Shown piece after piece: positions 41,108 through 54,200 of a DNA stretch of 64,000 bases. Location: positions 1,310,914-1,374,913 of the forward strand of contig JACEVL010000104.1 in assembly GCA_020284085.1 (NCBI GenBank), in the 5' to 3' direction. The stretch comes from Aporrectodea caliginosa. Taxonomy: Eukaryota; Annelida; Clitellata; Crassiclitellata; Lumbricidae. Positions within the stretch are counted from its first letter, which is position 1, and each line of letters begins with the position of its first letter. A model generated the notes under the pieces. The model worked only from the letters and a program-made list of their open reading frames with translations, ran no database searches and was not told the origin of the DNA. The translations under genes and the position numbers were made by a program.

Positions 41108-43390
41108 AGTAGAGAAGCGGGGAAGTAGAGAAGCTGACATTCACCATCAGCAGAGCTTAAAGTGACCTTACTTATGAACCAAGATCTTTTCCACTTGCAC
41201 TTTTTTTACTTATTAATAATTGATAAATTTCTTTCTATAATCAAGTGAATCTGTACTTTTTAAATCCATATTTAAAGTGCCAGCCTTTAATTTTAATGTT
41301 TCCAAAGTATAACTAGTTTGTCTTGGAATTTGTGGAAACTTTTAGATCAACGAATCACTACGAAATAGTCGGCCGATGGCTTAAGATCAATATTTACTTT
41401 ACAGTTTTATGAAATTATTCAATCATTTTATATAATTTATTGTAATTTTGTACAAAATTGTTTTACATGCTTGACTTTAAAATGTACTTATGACTTGAAG
41501 GTGGCATATTCAGATTTCATGCTTTATTTTGAATGTCCCAGTAGTGTATGTTTTATATAATTTAAACACAGTTGCAATCGAGCATAATATGTTTTCTATT
41601 CTGTTGTAACTAAAGAAATGGTTAGTTGTTCGTAACAGGGAATGGAATGTTTTTGCAGTACATGTACATAAATAGCAAAAATTTCAAATTAAGGGTTATA
41701 CATTATCTGTTATTTTGGAACATCTGAATAGTGAATATGTGTGAAATTGTGCAGAATAAGCTGGAAATAGATCTGACTGCTTTAAGCAGTTACTACAGGA
41801 TTTACCTGAGATGTTTAATTGTTTATTGAGCTCTACTTTGTGAATCTCCATTTTTCAGACCCATTCGAATACATGCCTGTCATTTCAAATAAGTGAGGTC
41901 AACTTTTGTTGAACAGAGATTTGGTTTGTGGATCTGCATTTAGCTGCTTAATCTTGCCAAAGCTCATCAGTTTTCTTATATTTAGAGTTTACGTGTAGAT
42001 GTTTAAAGCTTTTAAATTGTTGTGAATATATTTACATTCAAATGCATATTTCTTGATGTTTAAAAACTGTTTGAATCATTTGTTCATATTACGACAAGTT
42101 ATACAGCTCCCTTCACGGTATCTACTCAGAGGCGAACCCAGCCCTGCCTGAAAAGAACAGTGTTAATTAAGATTGTGGTAGAACGTATCCAAGAAGACCC
42201 AGTGGCAGCATGCACAGGTCATGGTGGCACAGTGGCGTACCGTACGGGGGGCAGGGGGGGCGAGTCGCCCCGGGCGGCACTTGAGCAGGGGCGGCAAAAT
42301 AGGGTTGAAGAAAAATAAAAGAAGGAGTGAATGCAGAAAAAAATTGGAAAAGTATAAGAAAAAGTAATAATAGTAGACAAAGAAGGAAGGAAAGGAAGAA
42401 AAATAATCCAATAAATAGGCATGCAGTGGCGTAATGAGGGGGCGGCATTCGGGCGCAGGACAGGGCGGCTTCTGACGAAAAAAAGGTCATCAGAAATTTT
42501 GGTGGAAGTAATAAAGAAAATTGTTCAATTTTTCGGAAATTTCCAAAAAATGAAGTGCTAAGGGCGGCATTTTGGGCCGTCGCCCCGGGCGGCATTTTGG
42601 GCCGTCGCCCCGGGCGGCATTTAAGCTCCGTACGCCACTGTGGTGGCAGCCCATTCCAAGTCGACGAGCCAACAGTAGGATATTCTTGTTGGCACCTCTG
42701 CAGATCTTCTACGCTCAGAAACACTTCCACAGTGGAACTTATGATGCTTAGACAGTACCTTCTCTTCTGGTTACTGGCAGAATTTTAAAGAAACTGAATT
42801 TTGATAGGGCTTTGATGAATTCTCATTGCTAGAAGAATCACTGTACATATATACTTTACACAGATCTGAATTACCTGCTGCATTGTCTAATGTCACTGTT
42901 GATAGAAACAATTTAATATAAACTTTTACTATAAATATCTAGAATTATGTTTTCTATTTTTTTATTTGATATTTTGTTGCCTTTTTAATCGAACGTCTGA
43001 AGCACCTGCATATAGTGATGTTAATTTGCATAGCTGTTGACCATCTTACTTATTTCGACTGCATTTTGAATAACTGATTTGAACTTGGTTTTATTTTATA
43101 TGTAACTACATGCAGTGTAAGAAATGTACATAAATACAAAACTGGTTTTGTCTTTGGCTGCAGTGTATGTGAGCTGTTTCTGGACAAGAAAGTGTCAACA
43201 CTTGTTAGACGCCAAGACATGGGCAAAACGTTATTAAATGTGCCCACATGACTGATCAATACAATTTAAATGCTGTGTCAGTCGATCAGTTTTACGAAAG
43301 GTGTCCAAATTTAGTAAAATACCACACAGTACCCAAGCCCATAAAGAGCAGCTACAGGACTATACCAGTCACCCCATCATTGAATAAAAC
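41108..43390 (+). other. Probable PRODH 3' UTR and downstream sequence
   Basis: AT-rich sequence without coding potential follows the stop codon at 41,105-41,107. The first AATAAA hexamers fall near 42,306 and 42,412 inside the hAT MITE; a further one is at about 43,383. The true poly(A) site cannot be chosen from sequence. Confidence 0.4.
42230..42640. mobile_element. 411-bp hAT MITE in the PRODH 3' flank
   Basis: Perfect 8-bp target duplication TGGTGGCA (42,222-42,229 and 42,641-42,648). Inverted ends CAGTGGCGTAC and GTACGCCACTG. Inside, a 26-bp G/C-rich unit (GGGCGGCATTTTGGGCCGTC plus GCCCC) repeats in tandem at 42,562-42,620, and a second left-end-like CAGTGGCGTAATGAG lies at 42,424, suggesting a nested or rearranged relative. 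The ends are close to those of the element at 7152-8303. Confidence 0.92.
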
Positions 43391-46300
43391 TTAATGTCCA
43401 AAGTTTGGATAGGAATATTAGTAAGTACATTTACTAACAAAGGTAAACTTACCTGCATAATTTGTAGATATATTTCTGTGCTCGAATTCAATTGAAAAAT
43501 ACTTTATTTCCCACTTTTTGTATTAAAGATTTGCAAAACTTGCTTAATGCCTTCTTATTTGATATTTGGACGCCATTGTACCTGTAATAATCATCCAAAG
43601 TAATGAATGATACCTACTATATACTGTATAACACCACAATTAAAAAGATAAGTTCATGAATCTTAGCTTATTATTATATGGGTTTATTTAAGTGAAAGGA
43701 GTTTCATACAAATAATTTCATAATATCTAGCTCTTCAAACTTAAAAGTAATGCTATGAAATGGCTGGGCATTGGGTAATGCATTCATGATCCAGGTGCAT
43801 CCGGCCTACTTGCAACCTAGTACAGAATTACAGATATGTAAACTTGACAAGTCTTGTATCATGTCCGTCTAGTAGTCCATTATTCAATAAACTTCAGTAA
43901 CAAGTATGTAAAAGTACCACCCCTCAACAGAGAGGTACTAATATTGTGTCCGTGTAGTAGTCCTGAATAACCCATGCTGCACAAACTACATGTAGCATTT
44001 TGCAACAGTACCACTAACATCTGAGCATCTTGCAATAGTGGTGGTTAACATCAGATGGATTCCTTTGCAGGACAACATTGGTGTTTAAACCATACAGCAG
44101 GTTGCCCAGCACAAACTATGCCAGAAAAATTCAGCAGAAAAGGGAGGCTTGCAAGATAAAAACGAACTATTCTGACTGGTTTCAGTTTGAAAGGAATGTC
44201 TTACAGAAAATATCTGATATTATAACACCACACTATCTTGCTGGAGACCTACCTACAGGCAAACTACGAAAAACTACAATTTTGTGGCTTCAGCTTTTGA
44301 CTGATGATTACAGATGTTGTGCTGTACCAAATTCTGTTGCAAGTGGTCCATATTCTTGGCCTCGGTTTTTTGCGGCAACTTGAACTCTGACCCTGAATGT
44401 GTGTTTTGATGAGGGATCCTTTGCACCCAGTTATTGTATAGCCTATCTGCCATGCTTTCTCTCTGACTGTTTCAGAGATTAACATAAATATCAACCTAGT
44501 GATGTACTTGTCCCTGAACAGTGGTTTCATGCAAGCAGTCATAGACGTAATTGATGCACCTGCAATGGGTCATAATAAGAAATTCAGCAAATTCAACACA
44601 ACAAAACAACTTTCAGACGATAATGATCATTGTTCCAGTTCAGTTTATTGATCTAAAGATCAGAAACTTGTAGCATATAAATGCAAGAGCCAAATACTCG
44701 TAATTTCTGACATGTAATTCGCCATCTTTTGGTCCATCAAACTCCACCATTTCTTTTTACAGGTAAGTATGAGAAAAACTGCTCTGAACTTACTGCAAGT
44801 AACCATCAATACAAATAAAACATTCAATATTATTATGGTGCCAATTAGAAACAACGGCAAAGATTATGGCAAAGCTTTTAAGAAATGGAGTTTTATGTTC
44901 CTTTAGTACTAGAAGAGTCTGCTGATCCACACGTGTTTCTCTGCAACATGATATTTTCCCATGCTCCAACAGCATACAGACTTCAAGACACTGACATATT
45001 AAGTCAAAACGACTCACAAAATTCTCCAGCCATTAACCATAAATAATGTCATAAGCCGACTGAAATGATAAAACATTTCTAACAACACTTCATACGCTAT
45101 AATAATAAATACACCGTAATTAAGTTTCAAATAAAATAAATTCGTAAAGATTGACAATTTGATAAAATTTCCAGCATACAAAAGATAGACCATGTTTAAG
45201 TGGGAAACCACAGCGTCGCACAACAAAAACAGCTAAACAAGATCATTAACAACAGACTGATGCCAAGTCAGTGAATAAGATCACACGACATACCAGCTGA
45301 ATAAGAACACAAAGTGAGGTCACGATGAAATGAATGAAATCAGATTTTCACATAAATCTTTAGGCATAATAGTCACAGCTCTAATAACGTTCTTCCTTCC
45401 GACACTTTGCATAGGCCGCTTAATGAAACATCAATGTTTTTAAATTACAGTAAACAGCAAAATGTCCATGCACTGTAGTGGCTGAAAAGTAAGGAGCGAA
45501 CGAATTCAGGTAAACAGCATTATGTGCATAAACTGTCCATCAGCTGTGCACCAAAACAAAGCCAACAAAGACTTACGGTATCCTACACAGTATGGGCATG
45601 TATGATACTTAAAAGAATACCTGAATACCAACCACTGTGTACAGTCAAACAACAAACTCAACATTAATTTAGAATCACTTTTCTTAAAACTTCACTTAGC
45701 AAAAACGTGGCCAGTTCACTGCCGAGGTAAGAAATCTTGATTCACTTTGCTGCCACAACAAATCAGCCCTAGTTTAAGTCCATTACCACTTCAAGCATCT
45801 CAAAAATGCAACAGCAAAATAAGAAATGGTTCAACATTGCATAGGAGAAACATTATTATGATTAAAAAACTGCCTCACCTACAATCTGTGCAAGATCAGC
45901 CTAATTTCCAGCTTGAAAAAGTTAATCAAGTGAATTACTAATCTCAAGGCTAATCTTAGGAACATGGAAAAAAATTGTACTGCAACGAAATACAAGATGG
46001 ATTTGCCTTTGATCAAGAATTCATACCAGCTTCAAATAATGGCAGTCTCTTAGTTTTATCAGTGTGTTACAGAAGAAGAGAGCCTGCAGAAAACGAAAGC
46101 AGCTGGAATTGTATTAAGTTCATCTGCACATGAGCCCCCTTTCCCAACTGACATGATTTACAAGTGATTCCATCACATACACACCAGTCAACAGAAATCC
46201 ACATATCCATAACACGACACAGAAAACTGACTAGCGAACGGAACGGGCACACTGGAAACCCACATACTTCTATTGTCAGAACTTGAACATTTGTACTTCA

Positions 46301-48288
46301 GTCACAAGTGACAGTTTCCCAAACGCAAGAGAAGTTCAGTCAAACAAAAGAGAAGTAAAACCAGCCGGCGTCTATCCTTCTAAGGCCAAGAATGATTGTC
46401 ACAAAACTCAGCCATCATGTTAACTCTGGAAAATGGAACAGACTCAAAATAAACAAGTTTTCAACCTGATTACTTCATCTATTGTCTACATTAGTAAGAT
46501 AAAGACTAAACTCCAGCTAACAACATGTTTTCTCATCATACTCATACTGGCTCTCACAAAACGATTCATGTTAATAAAATGTTATAAGAACAAAATAATA
46601 ATAGTTTTCTCAAAGTTAACTGATTTTGGTTTTCTTGTTATCTTTATCATCTGTGTACAAAGTAAAAAATTACAAAACACACTAGACTCACCTTTTGAGG
46701 CATGGTCACATATGAAATTTATTTATTAATAATTAATTATTCCTCTTAATATTGGTATTTTTGTTGTTATAAGTTTTACCACAATTATTATTTTTACCCA
46801 AGGTACATATGATCCCTAAGGAATAAGAAACCAGTGCGTGAGCATGAAATGTATCTGGAACAGTTATACTGGAACATCTCCTTGCTTACTTTCTACATCC
46901 TTTCCAAGAAAATCTGCCACAGCACAAACACTATGAACAATGACATACAATTTAGAACTGGTTTCTCAAGAGTTGTCATTTACACACCTCAACAAGAACA
47001 CAGAAAACTACTTGAGAAACAGGCAAACAGCTCTTAGTGCAGTTACGACAGCTGTTATTGCCAAAGTTCAAATGGTACAACTGTTGCCATCGTCTGTTGC
47101 ATAAATCTGTCAGCGGTACAACAGGTGCATTCCGAAGAAAGTGCTTTCAGAAACTACAATGCATTGAGTGAGTTTTAAGAAGCTGAAAAGTCCCATTTTC
47201 TACAGCAACATTTTGTCACACAGCCCAACTATGTAGAAACCGAGTCTAAAAACCAACCAAATCAACGATATTTCTTCTGTTTCCAGATCACGATCATTGA
47301 CTGCCAAGTTTACATCTCTTTAGCGACTAACTATAGTCAGAATCCTGTTTGCTTTACTGTCATCGACGTAATTACCCAGAGGTACTCTGAATGGTTTCAG
47401 AAAATCAGTTTACATCGAAGCTCCATGGACCAAGTAATTGACCTACCCGTGACCTTTAAAGACTAGAACTCGACTGACTTAAAGAGTTGAGTCCACGTCA
47501 AACATTGCCAACTGTGCATTGATTTTGTGCCGTCGCATTGACCAACCTAGTCACTGTGTAACCAGTTCTGCGAACTCGTTCTTGTACTTCCACCTGTGGA
47601 GCGTACGGAGCAAGAGGACTTGCCAACAGGAAGTTCCGCGAGGCAGAGCTGAAGAACATAAGCAAGAACAAGATATGTTAATCATCATCACTGGTCTAGC
47701 CTAGCAAACTCTTCGGCAAACATACTGTGAGCATATCACATCTGTCAGTAGTAATAAAGCAACTTTAAAAGAGACAAGCAGATCAAAGTCACAAAATGAA
47801 TTTGCCAAGGCCAAGCAGTTATTGTGGCTGTTACATTAGACATACTGACCAAAATAGAAGAATGAACTCATTTCTTGCAATGACGGCATAAACCTTCAAT
47901 AATTAAATTGCCAGTTATCTCGTAACCTTTGAAGCATTTGCTGACCAGTTCCCATTCAGGGTAAAGAATGGCAAAAGAAAAAACGTAAATTTGTTGAAAA
48001 TGGTCAGTGAGATAAAGTCTCAAATGTCATTACAGACACTTCGAATAATGTCAAAAAAGATCTCATGAATTTATAAAGTGGCATTTTTCCTAAGCTTGAT
48101 TTTATTTGGGATCCGTGTTCCACACCACGGCTTACAATGATTTCAATAATAAAGAGGTTTCTATGTTTAAACGATTCAAGAAGATGAATTATTGCAGTTC
48201 AAATTCCAGCTCAGATTAATATAACTCAGCAGTGCAGCCACATTATAAAACTGTGATGTGGCCATTTAAACAAAAAAGCCATTGTTAT
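43391..48288. other. Convergent intergenic region / PHKG 3' UTR, no confident gene
   Basis: AT-rich. Minus-strand AATAAA hexamers occur near 44,645 and 46,718-46,725 and could end PHKG transcripts. A plus-strand frame at 44,078-44,383 (YARKIQQKREACKIKTNYSD) follows a TTTGCAG acceptor-like site, but I recognise no family and count it as unproven. Confidence 0.4.
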
Positions 48289-51200
48289 CTATACTGTATC
48301 AGAATACCTTTTTGTTTTCTGGATGATATCCCTCTTTGGGCAGTTTTCGAAAAGCGCACCCCGGTTCTGCATTGTCGTCTTGTCGTCTTTCTTCACCCAG
48401 TGTCCGTAGATTTTGAATGCACCCGAGTCAATGGCTCGTCGAAATGCTCGTACAGAATAAGGATTCGTTTTGATCTGACTGAGACTAACAACGACCGAGA
48501 GAGGTCGGTGACTGAAGATGTTAAGTCGGTTAACGGCCATGACAGCCAATGCTCCAATCTACACAACCGCACACAACTAAACATCAGCACATGCAACTGC
48601 TCACAATACAACCAAATCTAAAACATTACACTGTAATAACATTAAAACTTTTTCTTGAATAATCTCAGCTTCCATGAAATTCTGTCATCTGTCCGCTTTG
48701 TCTGTCTTTCTGTTCAGCTGTTTGTCTTTCCGTCTCTCCATCCACCTTTCTGAGCCTGTCCAAGTGTTCACCTTTTTGTGTCCTGTCTGTCTGTTGCTCT
48801 GTCTATCTGTCTGTCCATATATCTCATAAAGATCGGCGATGTAATATTGACACTAATAGCTTCATCTCAGCATATCTTTTATATTACCAGAATGAATTTT
48901 ACTCATTGTTAATCCCTTGTTTTCTTTCCTTCACTACTACTAATTACAGATATATGAAATGTCAAACTGACAGACAGAGTATTAAATTATGTTATCATTA
49001 TATAAAAATAATATTTGTGCAAACTTTCATTTAAATAGTGACACAGTCACAATAGTTACCTTGAAGCGTCGAAGAGCCAGTGGCAACATGACTCCGATAT
49101 GCTGTCAAAACACAAAAAGATAAAATCGATTACAAGAGTAAGTAAGCAAGTAAGCATTTGCTAGCATGCCATACTTACTGTAAGACAAGCAGCCTCAACA
49201 AACGTCCATTCTGATCAATAAATTGCAATTATAATCCCATTCTGGTATCAAGCTGTTTCAGAGGTTCTTGTAAAAGGCACTCCCAACCAAACAATACAAA
49301 ACCACCATCATAGAGAATGGTTTCATCATCGTTGACAAGAAATGAGTAGCAGCACTTGTTGCACAGTACACTTAGAATTCACGGCAGACTGAGTAAAGGC
49401 GTTAATCAACCACAATATTAAATTTCAGAGACAATTTCAAAGCACTGTCACACGAATACAGCTTAATGGGTTCAAACAAGCCGCAAACAGCACATAAGTA
49501 GACATAATGGGCAATGTGTAAAAACCAGCTAATCGGGCATTGACTGGTAGAAAACTAACTGGAATAGAAGTAGTGGATTGGAGGAAGTCGCTAGAATGAG
49601 CATCATCCTGTTTGAAGAACGGATGATTCAGCGCCTGAACAGAGGTCATCCTCTGCTGAGGATCAACGGTCAGCAGGCGGGAAATCTACGGAAAAGTCAC
49701 AACAACACATACACAGTTGATGCTCATTGTCAGCATTCCCTGCAAACAGATGCTACAGAACTTTTGCTTCATTGTCACTCTGTGTCACAGTGAAATGATG
49801 TTCTGGAAATTTCTTTTGGTTTTGACTTCATGCACCATCAGTCGATGACTCTTGCATAAAAATTCAGTTGAAATATCTGTACTAAATTATTCAGGTTCGA
49901 AGGCAACTGCAACTACTTCAATGAAAACCAGATGTACTAGGAGGCATTTGAGGAGAATTCAATGCCAACACATATCTTTCAACTATGTATGGTGTTAGAA
50001 ATGAACTCAGCTACTGCCATCATCTTACATTTAGTTGTACTTTATAGCCTTTGGCACAATGAGTAAATTAAATTAATCCATGAATAGCTATAAATAAATA
50101 AAAAATCCACACAAAAATAAATCCATGAATAATTAAATAGTCAATTAACAACTTACTTAAATAAATCAACTAATCGATGCACTATGTAATTAGCAATGAA
50201 TTCTGCAGATCTTACTAGATCTTTTGATTGATTGCTGAGGTCGTCCCACTTGGCATTGCTGAACGAATAACGACCGGTCATGATTGACCGCAACATTGTC
50301 ACCTGGTTACGATTCCAGAAAGGCGGACAGCCATCCAGCCTTATAAACAGTACAGGCAACTCATCAAATTAAACCCTGCAAAAATGCCTTAAAAACGGAA
50401 TACTCAGCAAACTCAACTCAACCAAAAATTAAGTCAATATATATGTAAAAATATTCAAAGAAATAGCAACACTTCTGCCTGTGTTCATTCAAAAGAATAT
50501 ATTGTATCTGTTTTTTTTATTACATACCTTTTAGGCTTCATCAAGTGATTGACAGCTTGTTTACTCCAAATGGCAGGATGAAAGACGCATAAAATAAATT
50601 TTTATTTTAAAAATTCAATCACTACCCTTCACTGATCTCTGTAACAAATCAATCTTCACCACCTCTCTACAAGTAATTTAGTTAACCAGAGAAGTTAGTA
50701 TGTCATACGGAATATTACCCTTTATCGCATGAAACTCAAAACAAAAATGCAGCTTAAAACAAGATACTTACATAGTATACATTATGACACCACATGCCCA
50801 CCTAAAATAAAGACAGCACCAAGGGTTACTCAAGCCTACTATAGACCTGACATGAACAACGGTTGCTCTAGTTCAACAACATAAACATACTGCTCTAAAA
50901 AAACAAAAGGGCAATCTAGGTTCACACATAATGCCCAATTCCCATTGCAATCACATAGGCTGAAATCAACATAGAACAGCTGTGATCAATAAAACCTAAT
51001 TCTTCATTACATTCTTAGTTAGTGGAGACATCATAACGATGGGGAAGCTTTATGAGAAAGTTGAACTGAAGTTCTTTAAAAGCAACCAGTTACCCAATCA
51101 CTCTATTAACTTGCTATTTACTGCAAAGCACTCTCATAAATTGAATTTATGGAATAGGGGGGTAAATTAGAAATACCATACTTACCGGGTACATACGATA

Positions 51201-54200
51201 ATGCATAAACATGTATTCAAACTATTCATTGTTCACTCAGTGTGTAAATTATAAAACAGTGTGAGTTCTCACGATTGCTCCACTATCAAAGCCATTAGTT
51301 ATCTTTTAATCATGTATGTCAATACAGTTTACACTGTTTAGTTTCCACTTTCCAAACTTTACATAAAGTTAGACTTTTAAACTGTTTATAATACTGAATC
51401 ATTTTATTCATACTGTGCTACTTTTCACTGCTTGTATGTATTGCTGTTGTAACATGTAGGCATCTGTCTTGTGCTAATAGAGATTACATACATACTTACT
51501 TACTATGCCTAATCTGCACCTACTGAAATGGCAAACTCAATGTCACTCACATGTCAACAGCTTTGCCGTATCCTGGAGCATCATCGTATAATGACACCTT
51601 CAACACTTCTGGAGCCAAATAACCGGGTGTACCACAAAGATCTAAAAAAGTAAAAGTCATCCTCCAGACAAAATTCAGATTGCTACCTGCTTCAAACCAT
51701 CTTTCACTAAATCAAATAACCAAAGTACCTTTCGTACAAGTATAAATAGGCTTATTAAATAAAATACAAAAGAAAGTGAAAAAACAATTAAAATATATGT
51801 CAGAATGTAGGGTCAGAACTTTGCTAACCACTAATCCCGTAACCTATTATTCAAACGCCTATCAATATAATCGTTAAACTGAAGAAACACTAAGTGATTA
51901 TGATAAAAACAACAGATCAGTTAATCATTAAACAGGAAAATCCTAAAGACATAAGAAACACATCCTTAAGCAAGTTTAAGTCCTAACATTATTAGTGCCA
52001 TCACTTTTTAGTAGGGCTGCATTTCGAATTTTTTAATCGCGTTAATCGCGCGATAAAAAATTAAGGTTCAAAATTAACGCGATTTATTGCACATTCATTG
52101 ACTTTTCTATGTTTATTTTTAAGGGTCTAGAACGAAGAATTCAGTCAAAATAAAACAAGTGTCTCAATCTTTAACTGTAGCAGTCTAGGAACAAAATAGT
52201 CCCATATAGACACACGTTCGGAAGGAACATTTGTGACCGCAGAAGCTGGATATTTCCTCGCAACAGAAGCTAGGACTTTCTGGGCTCCAGCATGCTAATT
52301 CCACCACTGCAGTGGACAAGACTCCACTTCATTCTCTAGCGCATCTTTGTAGCGAAGAAGTGCGTCTGAATTTGATTTTCCCGGGGGAATCAACGGCTTA
52401 TCATCATTATCAGATGATGATGAAAATTCACCGTTCTTCGATTTTCCGAGCCACATGCTAAGAAGGCATGTGGTAAGACAACGAGAATTACTCCGGTGGT
52501 ATAGAAATTCTCGGTTGCAGTATCGCAACTACTTTATAGTTTTAAATCTGCCGTCGAGAGCCGATTATTTGAGAAATACTTTGAAGTTAACGCGTTATTT
52601 TTGCGTTAAAACATTAACGTTTTTTTAGATCGCGGGCGTTAACGGCGATATATAGTAACAGACGTGCTTTGCTATACGACTAGTGTATCTACCTTGCTAC
52701 GCACATTGTGTATCTAATTGGATATGTGCATTGTGTATCTACCTGTAAGTTCATTGTCTTCAGCGATAATTTGAGCAAAACCAAAGTCAGACAATTTCAC
52801 ATTGTAACTATCATCGAGCAGAATGTTTTCAGGCTAAAAAGCAAACAACAATGGTTGGACACTATCTAGGCAATTAAAATCTAATTACTTCTGTTTCAAC
52901 AGTACTAACAGTATGTAAGTATGTATCTGAACTTTTATAAAGCGGTTTTTAGGAAAACCGCAAAAGCGCTATTAACATGTCTGTCTAAGGGACCTGAACA
53001 TGTACATCTTAACACAACTACAAAAAGTAACTTAAGCAGAGTTTAACTGGAGACATCGAATGTCAAGTAGTGTCATAGGGCATCATTTGCTTTTATATCT
53101 GTTTTCAGCCAAAATACACTGCTCATACATAATGTAATATTGTATGATTGTACACTCAGTGAAACCAAACACACAATCAAAACAGTAGCCACTGTCCAAA
53201 TATCAGTTCACTCGAACTTCAAGGGCTCCATCTGTCCACAGACAGGGAAATGGTCTGGAAAAACATAATCTGGAAAACGTAGAGTTCTGTGGTTAAAACA
53301 GTCCAGTAGGAATGAGAGATCTAATACACAGTGCTTGACAGAAGATGAAAACGTTAGATTATCGTTAGAATCTTAGTCAGAGTTGTTGCTTGGAGAAGGC
53401 CTAAGCTTAAAACCAGTAAGAGATCTCGGGTATGATAGGCCATCAGATGAAGGAACATTGGAAAACAAGTCTCAGGTATGAGATCCTGTCTGAACAGAAG
53501 CGCAAGAACGTAAGAATGTAAGAAATGTTGGCAATGGTCCATTGCAATAAGAGCTAGACAGTACACAGTATCTGCATTTTTGGCAATGGATACATGTTTG
53601 CTGACAATATAACACAACCTGTGTAATAAATTAATTATCGGCGATCAGCTCTGCAATGCTATTGTTTTATATCTGTGATGCCAAATTGTTTTCTGTTTGC
53701 AAGAGCGAGAACAGCCCTAACATTCTTGCTGATACTTTCTCTGACAGTAAACAATGCTGTCATATGGTCACCAAATATAATAGATTTTAAAACATAATTC
53801 ATTGTGCTGCTCAGTGCTCACCTTGAGATCTCTGTGAACAATATTTTTCGAATGTATAAAGATGACAGCCTCCAACAACTGCCTCATAATTTGTCTGTAA
53901 CAAAAACACACTCATGACATATTCACGTATAAGCCTTGAGACCAATGTCTCATAATGACATTTAACATCACATAGGCTGATGTAGACAACGCCCATGATT
54001 TGTTTGCTCTTGAAGTGGTATGGTATCAAATTTCCAATTACAATAACATGTCATATTCTTTCATACTGATGCACGTCACTACTCATGACCCAACTACGTA
54101 GTTGCATGTTTATGTCCAACAGTGGAAGCAAATCATAACAAGTTGTCTCTAAGTGGTTCAAAACTCTTTCTAGGGTTGTTACATTTTCTCCTTTCACAAA

